This document shows positions 5,041-7,442 of a stretch of DNA of 7,442 nt, one piece after another. Source of the DNA: Clostridiales bacterium (lineage in GTDB: Bacteria; Bacillota; Clostridia; Oscillospirales; CAG-272); NCBI GenBank assembly GCA_016280525.1, contig JAEEGW010000154.1, positions 1-7,442 of the forward strand, given 5' to 3'. The position numbers and the translations under genes are program-made. The notes beneath the pieces are model-generated. The model did no database searches, was not told the DNA's origin, and was given only the letters and a program-made list of their open reading frames with translations. Numbering within the stretch: position 1 is the first letter of the stretch; each line of letters begins with the position of its first letter.

Positions 5041-6981
5041 ATGAAGAATAATAAAAATAATGAGCATGAGCGTTGTGATTGCCACGAGCACGAACACGAA
5101 CATGATCATGAACATGAACATGATCACGGACACGGTCACGGACATGAACACGGAGGCGGCGAAAACAGAAAAGCCGAGATAATAAAACTCATAATATCGT
5201 TCGTACTTTTTGCCGCGGGGCTTTTAACGGAGCATCTGTTCAAATTGCCGATGCCGGTTTATCTGATACTTTATATCGCCGCGTTTGCCGTAACGGGCAT
5301 AGGAGTTATAATAACGGCAGTAAAGCGGATCATAAAAAAGGACGTTTTCAACGAATGTACGCTTATGACGGTCGCGTCCGTTGGTGCGTTCTTCACCGGC
5401 TCGTTTTCGGAAGCAGCAGCCGTTATGATACTATACAGCTTCGGCGAGTTTTTGCAGGATCTCGCGGTAGATAAGAGCAGAGATTCGATAGAAACGCTCA
5501 TAGACGTAATGCCGAAGCAGGCGGAAGTTTTAAAAGACGGAACAGTTGTTGAAATCTCCGCAAAAGAAGTAACAGTCGGCGACACCGTAGTCGTAAGCCC
5601 CGGTAAAAAAGTCGCGGTGGACGGCGTTATAACATCCGGCTCCGCGTCGTTTGACACGTCAGCCATAACCGGTGAATCGTTCCCGCGCGACCTTTCCGAA
5701 GGCGACGCGGTAATGAGCGGTTATATTGATATAAACGGAGAGATAAAGTTCAAAGCGACAGCGGAATACGATAATTCCGCCGCCGCGCGCATAACCGGGC
5801 TGATAGAAGGCGCTGAGGCAAAAAAAGCGAAGACGGAAAGCTTTATAAACAAATTTGCATCAATTTATACGCCGGTCGTTATCATACTTGCGCTTATCGT
5901 CGCCGTGCTTCCTCCGCTGTTTGATCAGCAGTGGAAAACGTGGATCCACAGGGCTCTTACGTTCCTCGTCGTTTCCTGCCCGTGTGCGCTCGTTATTTCG
6001 GTCCCGCTGACGTTCTTCGCAGGCGTCGGCGCTGCGTCGAGAAACGGTATACTCGTCAAAGGGACGGAATATCTTGAAGCGCTGTCAAAAACCGAGATAT
6101 TCGCGTTTGACAAGACCGGAACGCTGACGAAAGGCAGCTTTACGGTATCGGAAATATGCGCCGCAGGCGACAAAGACGAGCTTATTAACACCGTTTGCAG
6201 TCTTGAGGCTCACTCAAAGCACCCGATAGCAAAAGCGCTGTCCGCGCTTGATTATAAAGCGTATGACGTGCGGGACGTTAAGGAAATATCGGGTGAAGGC
6301 ATAGTCGCTGCGATAGACGGAAAGCTCTGCGCCGCCGGCAACGCAAAACTGATGAAGAGATACGGCTGCGACGTTGAAAATAATTCAAATACTGCCGTTC
6401 ACGCGTGCTGTGACGGCAGGTATCTCGGCTGTATTTCATTAAAAGACGAGGTAAAGGATAACGCGGCGGAGTCTTTAAAGGAGTTGAAAAAGCTCGGTGT
6501 CAAAAAGACCGTAATGCTGTCCGGAGATATAAAAAATTCCGCAGAAAAAGCGGCGTCGGAGGTAGGTATAGATCAGGTATGCGCGGAGCTTTTGCCCGAA
6601 CATAAAACGGAAGAAATGGAAAAACTCATAGCGGAAGGAAAGACCGCGTACGTGGGCGACGGTATAAACGACGCGGCGGTTTTAGCGCGTGCCGACGTGG
6701 GCGTCGCAATGGGCGCTCTCGGCTCCGATACGGCGATAGAGGCGGCGGATATAGTGCTTACGGACGACAATATAGGAAAGCTGCCGAAAGCGATGAAGAT
6801 ATCCAAAAAGACGGTAAGCATAGCAAGGCAGAATATAATATTCGCAATAGCGGTCAAAGTCGCGATACTTATATTGAGCTTCTTCGGGATATCGGATATT
6901 ATGTGGCTCGCCGTGTTTGCGGACACCGGCGTTGCGTTATTGTGCGCGGCAAACGCGATGAGGGCGATGAAATGCAGATAA
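5041..6981 (+). CDS. cadA: P1B-type Zn/Cd/Pb-exporting ATPase with His-rich N-terminus
   Basis: A 646-residue membrane pump that uses ATP to export divalent soft metals from the cytoplasm. Residues 8-38 hold 13 histidines, mostly alternating with Glu, Asp or Gly, plus a CDC at 12-14. No GMxCxxC HMA domain is present, so this tail is the only N-terminal metal-binding element. Predicted membrane helices lie near 48-68, 71-93, 106-122, 124-143, 274-293, 304-330, 598-616 and 619-643. The actuator motif is TGES (210-213); the transport motif is CPC (313-315) in helix 6; the phosphorylation motif is DKTGT with Asp357; the SKHP motif is at 392-395; and the ATP-hinge motif GDGIND is at 539-544. Lys606 in helix 7 and Asp628 with Gly630 in helix 8 fit the Zn/Cd/Pb subgroup (P1B-2, ZntA/CadA) rather than copper pumps. 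The start is 11 bases after the sensor's stop, with AAGAGG at 5028-5033. Length and motifs are complete. The symbol cadA could equally be zntA. Confidence 0.95.
   Translation: MKNNKNNEHERCDCHEHEHEHDHEHEHDHGHGHGHEHGGGENRKAEIIKLIISFVLFAAGLLTEHLFKLPMPVYLILYIAAFAVTGIGVIITAVKRIIKKDVFNECTLMTVASVGAFFTGSFSEAAAVMILYSFGEFLQDLAVDKSRDSIETLIDVMPKQAEVLKDGTVVEISAKEVTVGDTVVVSPGKKVAVDGVITSGSASFDTSAITGESFPRDLSEGDAVMSGYIDINGEIKFKATAEYDNSAAARITGLIEGAEAKKAKTESFINKFASIYTPVVIILALIVAVLPPLFDQQWKTWIHRALTFLVVSCPCALVISVPLTFFAGVGAASRNGILVKGTEYLEALSKTEIFAFDKTGTLTKGSFTVSEICAAGDKDELINTVCSLEAHSKHPIAKALSALDYKAYDVRDVKEISGEGIVAAIDGKLCAAGNAKLMKRYGCDVENNSNTAVHACCDGRYLGCISLKDEVKDNAAESLKELKKLGVKKTVMLSGDIKNSAEKAASEVGIDQVCAELLPEHKTEEMEKLIAEGKTAYVGDGINDAAVLARADVGVAMGALGSDTAIEAADIVLTDDNIGKLPKAMKISKKTVSIARQNIIFAIAVKVAILILSFFGISDIMWLAVFADTGVALLCAANAMRAMKCR
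5083..5151 (+). repeat. In-frame His-codon repeat tract encoding the metal-binding tail
   Basis: An imperfect six-base repeat of CAY followed by GAR, GAY or GGN encodes alternating His-Glu, His-Asp and His-Gly pairs (residues 15-37 of the ATPase). Synonymous CAC/CAT and GAA/GAG variation shows that the protein pattern is maintained rather than a recent perfect DNA expansion. Tract length may vary between strains. Confidence 0.85.
6960..6964 (+). promoter_or_regulatory. Ribosome binding site inside the ATPase gene for the DUF1284 gene
   Basis: GAGGG ends 7 bases before the ATG at 6972. It lies within the last codons of the ATPase gene and decides the start of the overlapping downstream gene, excluding the in-frame ATG at 6903. 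Confidence 0.75.
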
Positions 6982-7373
6982 GACCGCATCACCTTCTGTG
7001 CATGGGCAATTTCGTCGGAAAAGGCTACAGCGAGAAATTCACTGCAAATATGCGCCGCATTATAACGTCGCTTGAAAACGGCGAGAACTTGATTTTGGTT
7101 AACGGCGCGGACGATATATGCCGCGCCTGCCCGTACAGTTCTGCCGGCATCTGCAAAGACGAAGATAAAGTCCGCCGTTATGACAGCGCCGTTTGTGACG
7201 TTTTGTTGCTTGAATACGGCAAAGAATACGTATATAACGATTTAAAAAACAACGTCATGGACCGGGTCTGCCGCACAGAAAAGCTGTCTGAAATATGCGG
7301 TGACTGCGAATGGTCAGAGCTGTGCGGTCAAATATATCAAAACAAATTGAAGAAATTTTATAAAAAGTCTTGA
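6972..7373 (+). CDS. DUF1284 family cysteine-rich protein
   Basis: A 133-residue soluble protein recognised as DUF1284 by its opening IRPHHLLC and GKGYSEKFTANM and by its cysteine pattern. The family's function is not established. Nine cysteines are present: 10, 50, 53, 61, 75, 100, 109, 112 and 118. They include two clusters, CxxC-x7-C (50, 53, 61) and CxxC-x5-C (109, 112, 118), and His6-His7 lie near the start. This suggests bound metal or an iron-sulfur cluster, which is inference. There is no signal peptide or membrane segment. The start at 6972 is chosen because homologues begin at this MxIRPHH segment and a GAGGG site precedes it; a longer frame from 6903 would only add residues from inside the ATPase gene. 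It overlaps the ATPase gene by 10 bases, so translation is probably coupled, which ties it to the metal operon. Its stop codon lies in the -35 box of the tRNA promoter. Confidence 0.88.
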   Translation: MQIRPHHLLCMGNFVGKGYSEKFTANMRRIITSLENGENLILVNGADDICRACPYSSAGICKDEDKVRRYDSAVCDVLLLEYGKEYVYNDLKNNVMDRVCRTEKLSEICGDCEWSELCGQIYQNKLKKFYKKS

Positions 7374-7398
7374 CAAGTCTGTTTTAATTTGATATAAT
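7370..7398 (+). promoter_or_regulatory. Perfect-consensus sigma-A promoter of the tRNA gene
   Basis: TTGACA at 7370-7375 and TATAAT at 7393-7398 are 17 bp apart, a complete consensus match. The TGA stop of the DUF1284 gene (7371-7373) is part of the -35 box. Transcription should begin near 7405, about 13 bases before the mature tRNA 5' end. Confidence 0.95.
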
Positions 7399-7417
7399 AT
7401 GCGCGTTGCCGCAAAGC

Positions 7418-7442
7418 GCTGCTATAGCTCAGATGGTAGAGC
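7418..7442 (+). tRNA. tRNA gene, 5' part only (cut by window end)
   Basis: The first 25 bases of a tRNA: acceptor 5' strand GCTGCTA (7418-7424), T8 and A9, a D-stem GCTC (7427-7430) pairing with GAGC (7439-7442), and a D-loop AGATGGTA with the conserved GG. The anticodon lies beyond the window, so the amino acid cannot be read. The GCTG-type acceptor would suit a threonine tRNA, but that is only a guess. A perfect promoter lies directly upstream, and further tRNA genes may follow. Confidence 0.88.

Noticed and set aside
5083..5151. Repetitive tract as a CRISPR array or mobile-element repeat
   Set aside because: The period is six bases, it is in frame, and it encodes alternating His residues within a complete ATPase gene; there are no spacers.
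5271..5666. Minus-strand open frames inside the ATPase, lipoprotein and rpoD genes
   Set aside because: All lie opposite strongly supported genes, show Ser-rich or low-complexity composition reflecting the sense codons, and have no recognisable domain or ribosome binding site.
6903..6971. Longer start for the DUF1284 gene at the ATG at 6903
   Set aside because: The 23 extra residues (MARRVCGHRR...) come from inside the ATPase gene and match no family start. The ATG at 6972 has a GAGGG site at the right distance and begins with the conserved IRPHH segment.
7401..7419. Hairpin GCGC...GCGC just before the tRNA as a terminator for the metal operon
   Set aside because: The stem is short with a mismatch, overlaps the first bases of the tRNA and has no T run after it. 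At most it is a pre-tRNA leader fold.

Overview
The window reads as chromosomal DNA from a low-to-moderate GC member of the Bacillota, most likely class Clostridia and possibly an uncultivated gut lineage. The basis is the sequence of the primary sigma factor and of HU, strong AGGAGG-type ribosome binding sites, consensus TTGACA/TATAAT promoters with 17-bp spacers, frequent ATA and AGA codons, and a Gram-positive-style lipoprotein. All genes are on the + strand. No IS element, integrase, phage gene or CRISPR array is visible.

Left part (1-4140): the window opens inside the gene for the primary sigma factor (RpoD/SigA), whose N-terminal portion lies upstream. An AT-rich 263-bp gap without a visible terminator follows. 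It carries two overlapping sigma-A promoters set in a 10-bp perfect inverted repeat. These drive a large 978-residue lipoprotein, the least ordinary gene here. It looks like an ABC-type extracellular solute-binding protein whose C-terminal part is interrupted by about 390 residues of predicted coiled coil. It has its own promoter and a strong terminator, with no permease or ATPase gene beside it.

Middle (4141-4619): a monocistronic gene for the DNA-bending protein HU has a perfect-consensus promoter and a clean terminator. The roughly 80 bp upstream of its -35 box is a run of A-tracts spaced close to one helical turn, as in intrinsically curved DNA.

Right part (4620-7373): a metal-resistance operon of three tightly packed genes. 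It encodes an ArsR/SmtB-family metal sensor with both a CVC site and a complete alpha-5 DXHX10HXXE site, a P1B-type Zn/Cd/Pb-exporting ATPase with a His-rich N-terminus in place of an HMA domain, and a cysteine-rich DUF1284 protein that overlaps the ATPase gene by 10 bases. A 12-2-12 imperfect inverted repeat over the start of transcription is the probable operator, so the sensor should repress its own operon until metal binds. The DUF1284 stop codon lies inside the -35 box of a perfect-consensus promoter that drives a tRNA gene cut off by the end of the window.

Most of the window is ordinary housekeeping and metal homeostasis. The parts that deserve a second look are the coiled-coil-bearing solute-binding-like lipoprotein, the coupling of DUF1284 to a metal exporter, and the promoter-scale DNA structures.
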